Part shown: piece by piece, positions 7,401 through 14,282 of the stretch
How the letters are laid out: every line of letters begins with the position of its first letter
Numbering within the stretch: position 1 is the first letter of the stretch
Origin: a bacterium
Lineage (GTDB): Bacteria > UBA9089 > CG2-30-40-21
DNA length: 22,204 nucleotides
Direction: 5' to 3'
Assembly: GCA_018814245.1 (NCBI GenBank)
Contig: JAHIZN010000370.1
Span: 1 to 22,204 of the forward strand
The notes under the pieces: generated by a model
Database searches by the model: none
Seen by the model: only the letters and a program-made list of their open reading frames with translations
What the model was told of the DNA's origin: nothing
Position numbers and translations under genes: made by a program

Positions 7401-8946
7401 CCCCTTTGATAGGAATTCCTGTATCCTCAATCCGTCCGTCCATTGGGTGTCCAATATGAACCTCAGCCACTATTGTCCCTTGCCAACCACTTGTCCAGTG
7501 TTCAGTTGGCATGGACGAAATGCTTCGGCTATGCAGGGATGTTCTGTTTGCTGGTTTTGTTTTATCATCTAAGGTAAGGAAAAACGGTGTGCCAAAATAA
7601 CGATCAACATACGACTGATAAGAGAAAAAATCCCCTGGTTCTTGCTTGCAATTTTTATCAGCAAGGACTATTTTTATCTCTCGAGGCTCTATCCCCAAAC
7701 AATTTGGGGCATCACTCGGATTCATGGTTACCTCTAATTGTTTTGAATCTATAGGGAGTCCAATCTTAAACAGGATTGGCAGGAGTGTTTGCTGTGTCCA
7801 TGCACTTGTCTTAAATTCCTTATCATTCAGATAGATATTACCCATTGCAGCTACAACTGTTTTTTCCTGTTCAGTGCATTGATTATCCCATCCAATGTTC
7901 AGCAAAGCAAGCTGTTTTTTAAGTTCATCAGACAACACTGCTCCCTCCCGGATAGAACCGGCTGAGAGTGTAATTATTTCAAAGGAATCCTGTATCCCTG
8001 CCTCTTTAGCCGAGACTACCTGAAAAAAGACGCTTTTCTTGCCTTCTACTTGCGAAAAGATAACCTTTACAGGGATATTTTTGGCCAAAATGTAGGTATC
8101 GCCATATCCTGGACCAATAAGATTGGGTGATTCTGATGATTTTTCAGAAGAAATAGCCTGAGATGGGGTAAAGACAAGCTCCAGTGTATCTGTTCCGTGT
8201 CTTTTTACCAAAAGGCTGCCCTTTATTGAACTAAAGGAAAGCTCTTCCTGTAATGCCTCTTCTATTCTGGCAGGAATAGAAGACACAGCAAATCTCATCA
8301 AATGAGATATTTGTGCCCTTGAGGTCAGTTCAGTAAAGCTGGCATCACCATTTGGGTCATGAAGGATGGATAAGGGCAGGAACGGAATTGTTGTATAAAA
8401 CCACTGATATTCGGATGAGCATTTCATGGTAAGAAAAGTAATTTCTTTTGTTGTTCTTTCTCCAACCGTCAGCCTTGAACAAACCGTAAGTCTGTAGCGA
8501 GCCTCTGGTTCTTTCTGGAAGATAGTGGTACTTAAAAAATTTCTTTTATCTACACTCTTTGCCCGACAAAAGAGGGTATCCCTGTCAGCACTTACAAAAT
8601 ACCATTTGTCTGAGTGCGGAAATGTTTCCTTTTCAATCATTAATGAAACAATGTATGATTCATCAAATCCACCGCTATTTTTTGCCTTACAAACCACACC
8701 AAACTTGAACTGATTTTGCTTTTCAGGCATCATAAAATAGGATTCTTTTGCTAAGGATACCTTGGTTAATGTCCAGACAGGCACCTCTAAAAGCCCTTTC
8801 CATTCAGAGGTAATCCCTCCTATCATTACCCCTGGCGGGTCAAGGGTATTATCCATGCTGACAACACTAACAACATCTTCCCCATAACCAATATTTGCTA
8901 AGCAGAGGAAGAAAGCAACCAATAACAGCTTCCTTAATTTTATCAT
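4486..8946 (-). CDS. Large secreted envelope protein with central OmpA domain and duplicated C-terminal domain
   Basis: The 1486-residue protein starts with a signal peptide (about 1-22: MIKLRKLLLVAFFLCLANIG). Residues 30-490 are unrecognised, mainly beta-rich. Two carboxypeptidase-regulatory-like segments follow (about 505-575 and 580-663), then a Pro-rich linker and an OmpA C-terminal peptidoglycan-binding domain (about 720-848) with EGHTDNVP, D775, LSRARAEGV, R797 and GYGETKP. D775 and R797 match the diaminopimelate-binding pair. Residues 873-968 contain three Pro/Ala/Lys-rich repeats built on KPxVVEAKPKP. Two homologous domains come next (972-1148 and 1181-1354), both opening with NGGF and containing YPVCLE, HGFL and GWD-VSRVD motifs; they resemble carbohydrate-binding or lectin-like folds. 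A charged helical tail (1396-1486) ends it. ATG has AAGGAGG about 9 nt upstream and a good promoter at 9025-9053. It probably anchors an envelope structure to peptidoglycan. Confidence 0.85.
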   Translation of the reverse strand: MIKLRKLLLVAFFLCLANIGYGEDVVSVVSMDNTLDPPGVMIGGITSEWKGLLEVPVWTLTKVSLAKESYFMMPEKQNQFKFGVVCKAKNSGGFDESYIVSLMIEKETFPHSDKWYFVSADRDTLFCRAKSVDKRNFLSTTIFQKEPEARYRLTVCSRLTVGERTTKEITFLTMKCSSEYQWFYTTIPFLPLSILHDPNGDASFTELTSRAQISHLMRFAVSSIPARIEEALQEELSFSSIKGSLLVKRHGTDTLELVFTPSQAISSEKSSESPNLIGPGYGDTYILAKNIPVKVIFSQVEGKKSVFFQVVSAKEAGIQDSFEIITLSAGSIREGAVLSDELKKQLALLNIGWDNQCTEQEKTVVAAMGNIYLNDKEFKTSAWTQQTLLPILFKIGLPIDSKQLEVTMNPSDAPNCLGIEPREIKIVLADKNCKQEPGDFFSYQSYVDRYFGTPFFLTLDDKTKPANRTSLHSRSISSMPTEHWTSGWQGTIVAEVHIGHPMDGRIEDTGIPIKGVSFEEQGTTLAAQEEGEQYTLRELSTGGHLITAKAHGFKTSSQKIDVSSVKSSYLKMMLIPEKPFVYGFVKNSETGGGLSGTTLDVFKGQSPLRQTKAGLTGNYSIDNLNKGIEYTIISSSEGYEKRRQTVSFGPEQTVARVDFLLTKALPPTVVEKPAKELAPPVIAIKPVLAPELPIEIPTMPEKPAPLKALAEIKEEKGITVKEDKGTIKIEMTQAAVNFVTGSHMVQATAYPVLTKVANILKAYPDCKVMIEGHTDNVPLGPVTRKKYKDNKGLSRARAEGVMTFLTEREGVPAANLTSIGYGETKPIASNKTSKGKAQNRRVEITIKKPEASVPLPEVLPQVAAKAAQVKKIPAPELPKPVVVEAKPKPAAPPVPVAAVPAVPIPAPEKPKPVVVEAKPKPVAPPVPVAAVPAVPTPAPELPKPAVVEAKPKPVAPPVPVVAVPAVLLPTVYPMLTNGGFDDGMNAWTSRKEGVGNIYVGITNDSQLHPTTIEMKRQKSQSAMGEAGVFQLLNINVYRYTQINLKADIKIYGASMSGDGKTGGQYPVCLELKYTGTDGKPYIFKHGFLVSGKLNYPDIGEQIKKRQWTTYVSPNLVQLSPRPVKITEVNITAKGWDFVSRVDGVELQLGILPSEVAEVHKPAEVVISKKKPQAPAVPQVVTYAKLMNGGFEQGMECWQSVTQGLGKIKADMVRDDDQHPHSLEISRQDSNSTTGGASVFQMLDISTIRYNLCVLHGEIKVLRSSLSGDKGYPVCLEMEYMDITGKPHLFRHGFLIKGKLRYPEMGEMVKKNKWIDYATPNLMELYPKPAKITCVRIKGDGWDMVSRVDNLSIELSSKPIEKPVVVIPQPKIELPAMPKPEIKEEVKPPVKKESESWIMDEGEALGKFGEMESAGMERLAESLVVDPRGVEELSILLVSPSINPKQAARILYKLYQLQGDKAVNKVLKIVDDINQDKAEKIKKLLSK
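6043..6330 (-). repeat. In-gene tandem repeat coding for a Pro/Ala-rich linker
   Basis: Three near-identical units of roughly 96 nt encode residues 873-968 of the OmpA-domain protein. Each unit carries PAPExPKP, VVEAKPKPxAPPVPV and AVPAV segments. The units differ by few bases, so copy number could vary by slippage or recombination. They separate the peptidoglycan-binding domain from the duplicated C-terminal domains and probably form an extended spacer. Confidence 0.85.
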
Positions 8947-9024
8947 ATAATATGCCTCCTTAATTACTGCTTCAATCTCTCCAAGGTAGTGTTTTGTAGC
9001 AGAGAGTGTTGAAGAATTACCTTA

Positions 9025-9053
9025 AAGATAGCATATTTAATGCCTAAAGTCAA
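9025..9053 (-). promoter_or_regulatory. Sigma-70-type promoter for the large OmpA-domain gene
   Basis: On the minus strand TTGACT (9053-9048) is followed after exactly 17 nt by TATCTT (9030-9025). The start codon lies about 80 nt downstream, giving a leader of about 70 nt that ends in AAGGAGG. Confidence 0.6.
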
Positions 9054-9111
9054 GAAAAATTTCGAGCTTGAGGGCAATGCCTCAATTATCAGTGGCAATT
9101 GCAATGAAAAG

Positions 9112-9235
9112 GGAAAGAATCACAAAGGGTGTAAATATTTTAGGGAAAATAATTACAACAAAACATGAGTAATTGCAAATGAGAAGGGACTGACAAGGGT
9201 TGTATCTTTAGTGATTTACACACTTTGTGGATCTT
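9112..9235. mobile_element. MITE-like element, short diverged copy
   Basis: The left arm (9112-9136, with AAAGAATCACAAAGGGTGTA) and right arm (9214-9235, with TTTACACACTTTGTGG) are inverted copies of the inner terminal repeat of the 20967-21304 element. Between them are the shared words TTAGGGAAAATAATT, TAATTGCAAATGAGAAG and CTGACAAGGGTTGTAT. The outer CCACCTGTGCGG arms are absent, so this is either a deletion form or the core unit. With the promoter at 9025-9053 it accounts for the 313-nt gap between genes. Confidence 0.8.
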
Positions 9236-9259
9236 CTTCTGTACCCTCTCTGCAATCTT

Positions 9260-9631
9260 TTACTCTTTATTGATATACCTTGAGACAATAAACTGGATAA
9301 GGGTTTTTCCCTTTTCTTCTATTAATTCACTTGTTTTTTTATCCAGTTCTGTTTTTAATTCATCTATTACAGCCTGATTTCTTTTCATCAATTGTTCTTT
9401 TTCAAGGCGGGAGTCCTGCTTTTGTTTTTCCAGTATCACTTCAAGCTCTTGAATCTTTTTTATTTCTTCCTCTTTTTCTGCCAACTGGTTTTTCAATTCC
9501 TTGATAGTATTTTCACTTTCCTTAAATAATCTTTCATTTTCCTTAATTTGATCTTGCAGGACATCCCTTTGTTCTTCACTTTCCCATATCTTTGCTGCCA
9601 ATTTAGAAAAATCACTTTTTGCTTCTTGCAT
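9260..9631 (-). CDS. Short coiled-coil protein of unknown function, downstream of pilT
   Basis: A 123-residue, highly charged protein (Glu/Lys/Gln-rich) that is almost entirely helical coiled coil from about residue 15 to 108, with repeated heptads such as ENTIKELKNQLAEKEEEIKK. It ends with a more hydrophobic piece, TLIQFIVSRYINKE. No domain family is recognised. I chose ATG 9631 because AAGGTGG lies about 9 nt upstream. The frame stays open upstream to a GTG at 9769 overlapping the pilT stop, but those 46 codons are entirely 7-bp repeat. It is probably co-transcribed with pilT; a structural or adaptor role is only a guess. Confidence 0.65.
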   Translation of the reverse strand: MQEAKSDFSKLAAKIWESEEQRDVLQDQIKENERLFKESENTIKELKNQLAEKEEEIKKIQELEVILEKQKQDSRLEKEQLMKRNQAVIDELKTELDKKTSELIEEKGKTLIQFIVSRYINKE

Positions 9632-9647
9632 TTTTTCACCCACCTTT

Positions 9648-9764
9648 GAATTTTGAATCGCGAATCTCGAATTGCGAATCTGAGGAAGGAGAATTTCGAA
9701 TCTCGAATCGCGAATCGCGAATCTGAAGAAATTGGATAGATTCGCAATTCGAGATTCGAGATTC
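9648..9764. repeat. Heptanucleotide repeat array (GAATYGC family), inverted arrangement
   Basis: Tandem 7-bp units (GAATCGC, GAATCTC, GAATTGC and similar) run from 9648 to about 9722, followed after a short spacer by the reverse-complement orientation (GATTCGCAATTCGAGATT) to 9764, so the locus can fold as a long hairpin. It begins within 2 nt of the pilT stop and ends just ahead of the coiled-coil gene. The same family occurs at 16303-16440, 17464-17586 and 22020-22054. Confidence 0.9.
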
Positions 9765-9765
9765 C

Positions 9766-10854
9766 TCACATCATTTCCGGCACTTCCACCCCAAATCCTT
9801 GCAATGTTCGTTTGAGAATATCTGAATTATTACATGCCAGATATGCTTCCTGATATGTAATAACATCATTAGCTACCAAAGCAATTAATGATTGCTCTAA
9901 TGTTTGCATCCGATAAACATTGACACCTGCCGAAATAGAATTGTATATGTTTGATGTATTTCCTTTTTCAATATACGTTCTAATTGTTGGAGAATTAAGC
10001 ATTATTTCTGCTGCAGCTACCCGTCCGGTTCCATCCTTTGTTTTTACCAATCGCTGAGTAACCACCCCTTGCAAAGAAAGAGAAAGCTGCATTCGTACCT
10101 GAGATTGATATTCTGAAGGAAACAGTGACAATATCCTTTCTATTGTTTGGGCAGCACTGGTTGTATGAAGGGTAGATAGGACAAGATGTCCTGTTTCTGC
10201 TGCTCGCAAGGCAATTTTAACATCCCCCAAGTCTCGTAATTCTCCAAGCAAAATCACATCCGGATCCTGTCTGAATATGGCTATCAGGGCATCATTCATG
10301 GTTTTTGTATCCTGACCTACCTCCCGCTGAGTAATTGTTGACTTTTTGTCCTGGAATAGATATTCTATTGGATCCTCAATAGTTGCAATATGACATTCCC
10401 TGTTAGAATTGATATAATCAAGCATAGATGCCAATGTAGTTGATTTTCCTGACCCAGTAGGGCCTGTTACCAGAACTAATCCATTTGATTTAAGGCTTAG
10501 ATCCTTAACAACATCAGGAAGCCCAAGCTCATCAATACTTGGCACCTTAAAGGGAATTGCCCGGATAGACATGGCCATGGTTCCTCTTTGATGAAAAATA
10601 TTTGCCCTGAACCTTGAAAGACCACGAATACTGTAGGAAAGGTCAATCCACCGTCTTTTTTCAAACCTTTGAGTCTGTTCTTCATCCATGATAGAGCAGC
10701 TAAACCGCTTTAGATCATCAGGAACAATCGGGGGTCCCTGCAATATGGCAATCTTTCCCTTAACCCGAAATATAGGGGGCTTGCCAACCTTGATCTGGAG
10801 ATCTGTAGCACCCTTTTCGATCATCAGCGCAAGCAAATCATTTAATTCTGTCAT
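9766..10854 (-). CDS. pilT: Type IV pilus retraction ATPase PilT
   Basis: A 362-residue GspE/PilT-family secretion ATPase that hydrolyses ATP in a hexamer at the pilus base to depolymerise pilin for twitching. Its N-terminal PAS-like domain (1-100) opens with the family signature LLALMIEKGATDLQIKVGKPP. The RecA-like core contains Walker A GPTGSGKST (131-139), the Asp box ATIEDPIEY (157-165), Walker B DVILLGELRD (199-208) and the His box TGHLVLSTLHT (221-231). Length agrees with PilT, and PilB-specific N-terminal extensions and the tetracysteine motif are absent; a PilU paralogue cannot be excluded. AAGGTG is about 7 nt before the ATG. No other pilus genes are in the window. The coiled-coil gene follows, separated by the heptamer array. 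Confidence 0.93.
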   Translation of the reverse strand: MTELNDLLALMIEKGATDLQIKVGKPPIFRVKGKIAILQGPPIVPDDLKRFSCSIMDEEQTQRFEKRRWIDLSYSIRGLSRFRANIFHQRGTMAMSIRAIPFKVPSIDELGLPDVVKDLSLKSNGLVLVTGPTGSGKSTTLASMLDYINSNRECHIATIEDPIEYLFQDKKSTITQREVGQDTKTMNDALIAIFRQDPDVILLGELRDLGDVKIALRAAETGHLVLSTLHTTSAAQTIERILSLFPSEYQSQVRMQLSLSLQGVVTQRLVKTKDGTGRVAAAEIMLNSPTIRTYIEKGNTSNIYNSISAGVNVYRMQTLEQSLIALVANDVITYQEAYLACNNSDILKRTLQGFGVEVPEMM

Positions 10855-10910
10855 ATCACTTCACCTTGGGGACTAAAGTTAGAATTCAGAAGTCAGAATG
10901 AGAAAAATTG

Positions 10911-11092
10911 CCAGTAGGGGCAGACCTGTGTGTCTGCCCTCTGTGTGTGTCTGTCCTGACAAGCTCAATGACACATAACCGTATTAGTTGCTTCCGTATT
11001 CTTCCCTCTCTGTATTCCTTGTCTCCTCTTATTCTGACTCCTGCTTATCAGGGCAGACATACATAGGGCAGACACATAGGTCTGCCCCTACT
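10911..11092. repeat. Inverted pair of REP-like palindromes bounding the purQ-pilT gap
   Basis: A CAGTAGGGGCAGACC-type hairpin (arms 10918-10925 and 10932-10939) and its inverted copy (arms 11066-11073 and 11080-11087) face each other. The pair therefore forms a 182-bp inverted-repeat unit. The interior also has inverted pieces (GTCAGAATGAG near 10892; TTATTCTGACTCCTG near 11030). Bases 11088-11090, part of the repeat, are the purQ stop codon. No coding sequence was found in this 233-nt gap. Confidence 0.8.
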
Positions 11093-11774
11093 GTCTGTTA
11101 ATTATCGACTCAAATATCAACCTGCCGTCTACACCACCAAGAATCTGCTCAGTAACCCTTTCCGGATGGGGCATAATTCCGAGCACATTCCCATTTTCAT
11201 TGCATATTCCTGCAATACTATCAATTGCCCCATTTGGATTAGCATCAGGAACAACGACCCCTTCTGGTGTACAATATCGAAATACAATCTGATTATTTTC
11301 ATGGAGTTTGTTCAGGGTATCGTTGTCTGCAAAATAATTTCCTTCTGCATGGGCAATTGGCATCCTTAATATCTGACCTGTTTGTGTCCCTTTGGTAAAT
11401 ACGGTTTTACTATTTTCGATGCGAAGATATACATTCCTGCAAATAAATCGCAAGGATTCATTCCTGAGCATTGCCCCGGGCAGCAATCCTGCTTCAAGTA
11501 ATATCTGGAATCCATTACAGATACCTATGACTCTCCCACCATTATTTGCAAATTTTATCACCTCATTCATTATCGGAGAAAATCTGGCAATTGCCCCACA
11601 TCGCAAATAATCACCATAAGAAAATCCACCAGGAAGAACTACACAATCAATCCCGGACAAACTTGTATCCTTATGCCATTTATAGCACACATCCTGCCCA
11701 AGAACATCCTTTAAGATATAATAGCAATCGTGATCACAATTTGACCCCGGAAAAACAATAACAGCCCATTTCAC
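11088..11774 (-). CDS. purQ: Phosphoribosylformylglycinamidine synthase subunit PurQ (glutaminase)
   Basis: The 228-residue class I glutamine amidotransferase supplies ammonia to PurL in step four of purine synthesis (FGAR to FGAM). It shows the PurQ start AVIVFPGSNCDHD, LPGGFSYGDYLRCGAIA with the oxyanion region, the nucleophile C86 in GICNGFQ, and the catalytic H203 and E205 in MPHPERV. I chose GTG 11774 because AGGAGG lies 8 nt upstream; a TTG at 11801 would add nine residues overlapping purS. Stop-to-start spacing to purS is 19 nt, so the two are co-translated; PurS bridges PurQ to PurL. PurL itself is not in the window. The protein ends ...INRQ, with the TAG stop drawn from the adjacent palindromic repeat. 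Confidence 0.95.
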   Translation of the reverse strand: MKWAVIVFPGSNCDHDCYYILKDVLGQDVCYKWHKDTSLSGIDCVVLPGGFSYGDYLRCGAIARFSPIMNEVIKFANNGGRVIGICNGFQILLEAGLLPGAMLRNESLRFICRNVYLRIENSKTVFTKGTQTGQILRMPIAHAEGNYFADNDTLNKLHENNQIVFRYCTPEGVVVPDANPNGAIDSIAGICNENGNVLGIMPHPERVTEQILGGVDGRLIFESIINRQ

Positions 11775-11793
11775 AGTTTTAGCCTCCTGTTTC

Positions 11794-12027
11794 TTATGCA
11801 ATTTCTATTCGATAATCTTCAATCACAGGATTAGAAAGCACCTGCTCACACATCTGATTCAGCTTTTCCTCAGAAATATCTTTTGAGAATTTCAGCTCCA
11901 GATACTTCCCTACCCTGACATCTTCTATCCCCTCATAATTTATTGATTCTAAGGCATGTTTTGTTGTCAGCCCCTGAGGATCAAGTATTCCTTCTTTTAA
12001 GGTTACGAAAACCTTTACCTTTTTCAC
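11794..12027 (-). CDS. purS: Phosphoribosylformylglycinamidine synthase subunit PurS
   Basis: A 77-residue PurS, the small subunit that dimerises and links PurQ with the small-type PurL. It shows the family pattern VFVTLKEGILDPQG near the start, ESINYEGIEDVRVGKYLEL in the middle and NPVIEDYRIEI at the end. The GTG start has GAGGAGG about 6 nt upstream. It is the first gene of a purS-purQ pair. Its presence implies the multi-subunit FGAM synthase found in Gram-positive bacteria, archaea and many candidate phyla rather than the single-chain proteobacterial enzyme. Confidence 0.94.
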   Translation of the reverse strand: MKKVKVFVTLKEGILDPQGLTTKHALESINYEGIEDVRVGKYLELKFSKDISEEKLNQMCEQVLSNPVIEDYRIEIA

Positions 12028-12043
12028 GACAACCTCCTCATAT

Positions 12044-12145
12044 AATTATGAATTATGAATTATTAATTAAGAAAAAAAGTTGCAAGAGAAAATTAGTAAA
12101 CTCCTCACCCTTAATTTAGAATTAATAATTCATAATTATTAATTC
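12044..12145. repeat. AT-rich inverted repeat (AATTATGAATTATTAATT family)
   Basis: The 18-bp arm at 12051-12068 is perfectly complementary to 12120-12137. The arms are surrounded by further AATTATGAATT words. A related palindrome with perfect 23-bp arms lies at 21615-21726. This copy fills the space upstream of purS, and I see no purine riboswitch fold there. Confidence 0.75.
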
Positions 12146-12149
12146 TCTC

Positions 12150-12878
12150 CTACCCTCCATAGCCGCTTAATCTCAAAAACAGGCAAAAGGCACCAAAAAA
12201 GACCATGAAGGTGAGCGTAGCATAATCACTCATGCCTACTGGATAGTTATCAGAATAGCTTCTCTTGCGGCTAATTCCAAAACCCTTTCCCTCCATGGCT
12301 ACATTAATAGCCTTAAGCCTGTAGGTAGCAATATTCACGCTTAAGATAAAAGATGATAACTTTTCTCTTATGTTCTGTAAAGCAGTATCCATGCCACGCA
12401 ATCTTTGCCCACGAATAATATCCTCTCGTGTTTTATGGTATAAGCATATCCATCTAAACATCATGGCAAATAATGATAAAAGACCGTGATATACACCTAA
12501 TCTATTCAACCCATAATCCAGCTCTTCTACAACAATACACGAAACAAAAATGATCCCTACCAGAATAATGGCACCTGTCTTAAACCAGACAGAGAGAGAA
12601 AAAAGAAGAAACTCCCTTGAAATATTAAAATGGAATATCCTGTCCCCAATTGACCATAACAAAACACTGCATATAGAAATACCCAAAAAAAGATAGAATA
12701 CCCGAGCTATCTTTTTGAAACATTGTCCAATAAGGGCAATGACAAATATCATTCCGAATATTCCCAATAAATAGAGGGGCTGCTGAAAAATAACACATAT
12801 GCCCCATAATAACATTAGAGAGAATATTTTGGTTAAAGGGTTTAATCTGTGAATAGCTGAAATTCTTTGCAAATACAT
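12150..12878 (-). CDS. ecfT: EcfT/CbiQ-family energy-coupling-factor transporter transmembrane protein
   Basis: A 242-residue membrane protein. It starts with the family's N-terminal RISAIHRLNPLTKI, followed by about five hydrophobic helices (roughly 17-50, 59-78, 90-117, 130-147, 219-236). The cytoplasmic coupling region has the two Arg-Gly signatures that contact the ATPase: RGQRLRGMD (156-164) and AMEGKGFG (194-201). In the second, the usual A-R-G is E-G-K-G. EcfT links a substrate-binding S-component (vitamins, cobalt, nickel) to paired EcfA ATPases; none of these is in the window, so the substrate is unknown. ATG 12878 fits the family start; the longer frame to 12959 has no support. It has no Shine-Dalgarno, but a near-consensus promoter points to leaderless mRNA. 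Confidence 0.85.
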   Translation of the reverse strand: MYLQRISAIHRLNPLTKIFSLMLLWGICVIFQQPLYLLGIFGMIFVIALIGQCFKKIARVFYLFLGISICSVLLWSIGDRIFHFNISREFLLFSLSVWFKTGAIILVGIIFVSCIVVEELDYGLNRLGVYHGLLSLFAMMFRWICLYHKTREDIIRGQRLRGMDTALQNIREKLSSFILSVNIATYRLKAINVAMEGKGFGISRKRSYSDNYPVGMSDYATLTFMVFFGAFCLFLRLSGYGG

Positions 12879-12884
12879 ATTATT

Positions 12885-12913
12885 ATTATAACACCTGACT
12901 GTGCAAAAGTCAA
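12885..12913 (-). promoter_or_regulatory. Near-consensus sigma-70 promoter for ecfT, leaderless transcript likely
   Basis: On the minus strand TTGACT (12913-12908) and TATAAT (12890-12885) are exactly 17 nt apart. The ecfT ATG begins 7 nt after the -10 box, right where transcription should start, and no Shine-Dalgarno is present. Confidence 0.7.
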
Positions 12914-12942
12914 TAGATTTTGCGTTATTATTAAAAAAATGC

Positions 12943-12971
12943 TTGCAAACATAGAACAATTATGATACACT
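12943..12971 (+). promoter_or_regulatory. Candidate promoter for the PorV/PorQ-like gene
   Basis: TTGCAA (12943-12948), a 17-nt spacer and TACACT (12966-12971) with an upstream TG (extended -10). It resembles the tRNA promoter at 19583-19611 (TTGCAT, 17 nt, TATACT, same TATGAT context). The start codon at 13009 follows about 37 nt later. It is divergent from the ecfT promoter. Confidence 0.5.
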
Positions 12972-13008
12972 TAACTTCAAAGTTTTACCTTAAGTTAGGG
13001 GGGTTATT

Positions 13009-13920
13009 ATGAATATACAGATAAAAAAAGGATGGTTGCTTGGGATATTATTTGCGTTACTTCCTTCTATTTCTGCAGCAAATTTTCTTGATACTGAGAT
13101 TGGTGCCAGACAGGCAGGCATGGGGGGAACATTTGTTGGGATTGGCGACGATGCCTCTACTATTTATTGGAATCCTGCTGGATTGGATGAGCTGAAAAAT
13201 GTAGAAATTATCTATTTGTATGGCCGTCGGTACAACAAGGGAGGTGTTAATTTCTTTAGCCTGGCTCAACCAGCAACATCTCTTGGTGGAGGAACATGGG
13301 GATTGTTTGGTCTGCAAGAGGATGTTGTAGAGATTAAGGATAATATTCTTAGAAAAAAAGGAATAGATGAAACCACTATTGGCATTGGCTGGGGAAAGAA
13401 GATGAATGGCGGTTTTGAAGCTATGCCCTTCGGACTCCTTGTTGGAGCAAACCTCAAACTCTTGAAAGCAGAGGGGATCAATAATACAACCAGAGGGGCA
13501 GCTATTGACCTTGGTCTTTTGTTGAAGCCAAAAGAGATACTCCCGGGCACAAAAGAGATTAAGATAGGGGTAATGTTGCGAAATCTTTTAAGGACAAGGA
13601 TGAATGAAGAAAAACCTGCTTCAGGATTTAATCTTGGTTTTGGTATTATCATGGATAAAAAGATAAACCTTGGAAAAGGGATAGCCTTGAGTGATATCAT
13701 CCTTTCTGCTGATGCAGACCATCCTGAAGAAGAATCCCTTCAGATTAGATTTGGAACAGAGATGCTTGTCAATCAGAAACTTCTTTGGAGAATGGGCACA
13801 AACAATGGAGATATTGCTATTGGAGCTGGAATAACTTTAAGCCAGTGGCAGATAGATTATGGCATATCCCTTAATTCCCCAAACCCAAGCCATCAGATCT
13901 CAGCAAAGTTACGATATTAG
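13009..13920 (+). CDS. PorV/PorQ-family outer-membrane beta-barrel protein
   Basis: A 303-residue protein with a signal peptide (about 1-24, hydrophobic core WLLGILFALLPSISA). The family signature follows: GARQAGMGGTFVGIGDDAS and YWNPAGL (32-59), shared by PorV, PorQ and FadL-like barrels. The rest alternates short beta strands with Gly-rich turns (TIGIGWGKK, FGLLVGANLKLL, IKIGVMLRNLL) and ends in the strand ISAKLRY with a terminal aromatic residue, as expected for BAM-inserted barrels. PorV-type proteins serve type IX secretion or act as small-molecule channels; no type IX secretion gene is in the window, so the role stays open. AGGGGGG lies about 6 nt before the ATG. The gene appears monocistronic. 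Confidence 0.82.
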   Translation: MNIQIKKGWLLGILFALLPSISAANFLDTEIGARQAGMGGTFVGIGDDASTIYWNPAGLDELKNVEIIYLYGRRYNKGGVNFFSLAQPATSLGGGTWGLFGLQEDVVEIKDNILRKKGIDETTIGIGWGKKMNGGFEAMPFGLLVGANLKLLKAEGINNTTRGAAIDLGLLLKPKEILPGTKEIKIGVMLRNLLRTRMNEEKPASGFNLGFGIIMDKKINLGKGIALSDIILSADADHPEEESLQIRFGTEMLVNQKLLWRMGTNNGDIAIGAGITLSQWQIDYGISLNSPNPSHQISAKLRY

Positions 13921-13979
13921 TAAGCTATCCGCAATTAGCTTTCAATAATCAGCAAAGACCATAAAATCAAGGCAAATGA

Positions 13980-14008
13980 GTAGAGACAGGTCTGAGACCT
14001 GTCTCTAC
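13980..14008. repeat. Perfect 14-bp palindromic hairpin
   Basis: GTAGAGACAGGTCT (13980-13993) pairs perfectly with 13995-14008 across a single-base spacer. It is a stand-alone REP-like palindrome 60 nt after the stop of the barrel gene. It could stop or stabilise the transcript, but no T-tract follows. Confidence 0.75.
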
Positions 14009-14020
14009 CTGTGCCAGAAG

Positions 14021-14280
14021 GTAACTGCTCAATATCTTGTGGCAATCCCTTGAGATTGAACTACTCAGGCAGCAAGAATACAGGAGTCAGAATAAATACA
14101 TGGAAAGAGCCACAAAGGGTGTAAATCCTAAGAAATGCACCCTTGTCTTGTTATCATTACAATTATTTTCCCTAAGATTTACACCCTTTGTGGCTCTTTC
14201 CCTTGTAAGCGTTTACCTATTGTTAATTGTGACTTGCAAAATCCACAGGTTATTGAGCAATTACGCCAGAAGTGCTACCT
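14021..14280. mobile_element. MITE-like nested inverted-repeat element
   Basis: Inner arms 14103-14126 and 14177-14200 are perfect 24-bp inverted repeats containing GAAAGAGCCACAAAGGGTG, the same inner repeat as at 9112 and 21073. Outer arms GTAACTGCTCAATA (14021-14034) and its near-complement (14251-14264) flank them. Fragments of other repeats are embedded: a CTACTCAGGCAGCAA block at 14061-14075 and an inverted GGTAGCAC-TTCTGGC block at 14266-14279. The open frame seen across it is repeat-derived and not a gene. Confidence 0.78.
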
Positions 14281-14282
14281 GA

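Noticed and set aside
12028..12149. Purine riboswitch or PurR-like operator ahead of purS-purQ
   Set aside because: The region is explained by an AT-rich 18-bp inverted repeat and I see no conserved riboswitch core.
14037..14282. 81-codon open frame
   Set aside because: It crosses the MITE-like element at 14021-14280 and contains only repeat sequence.
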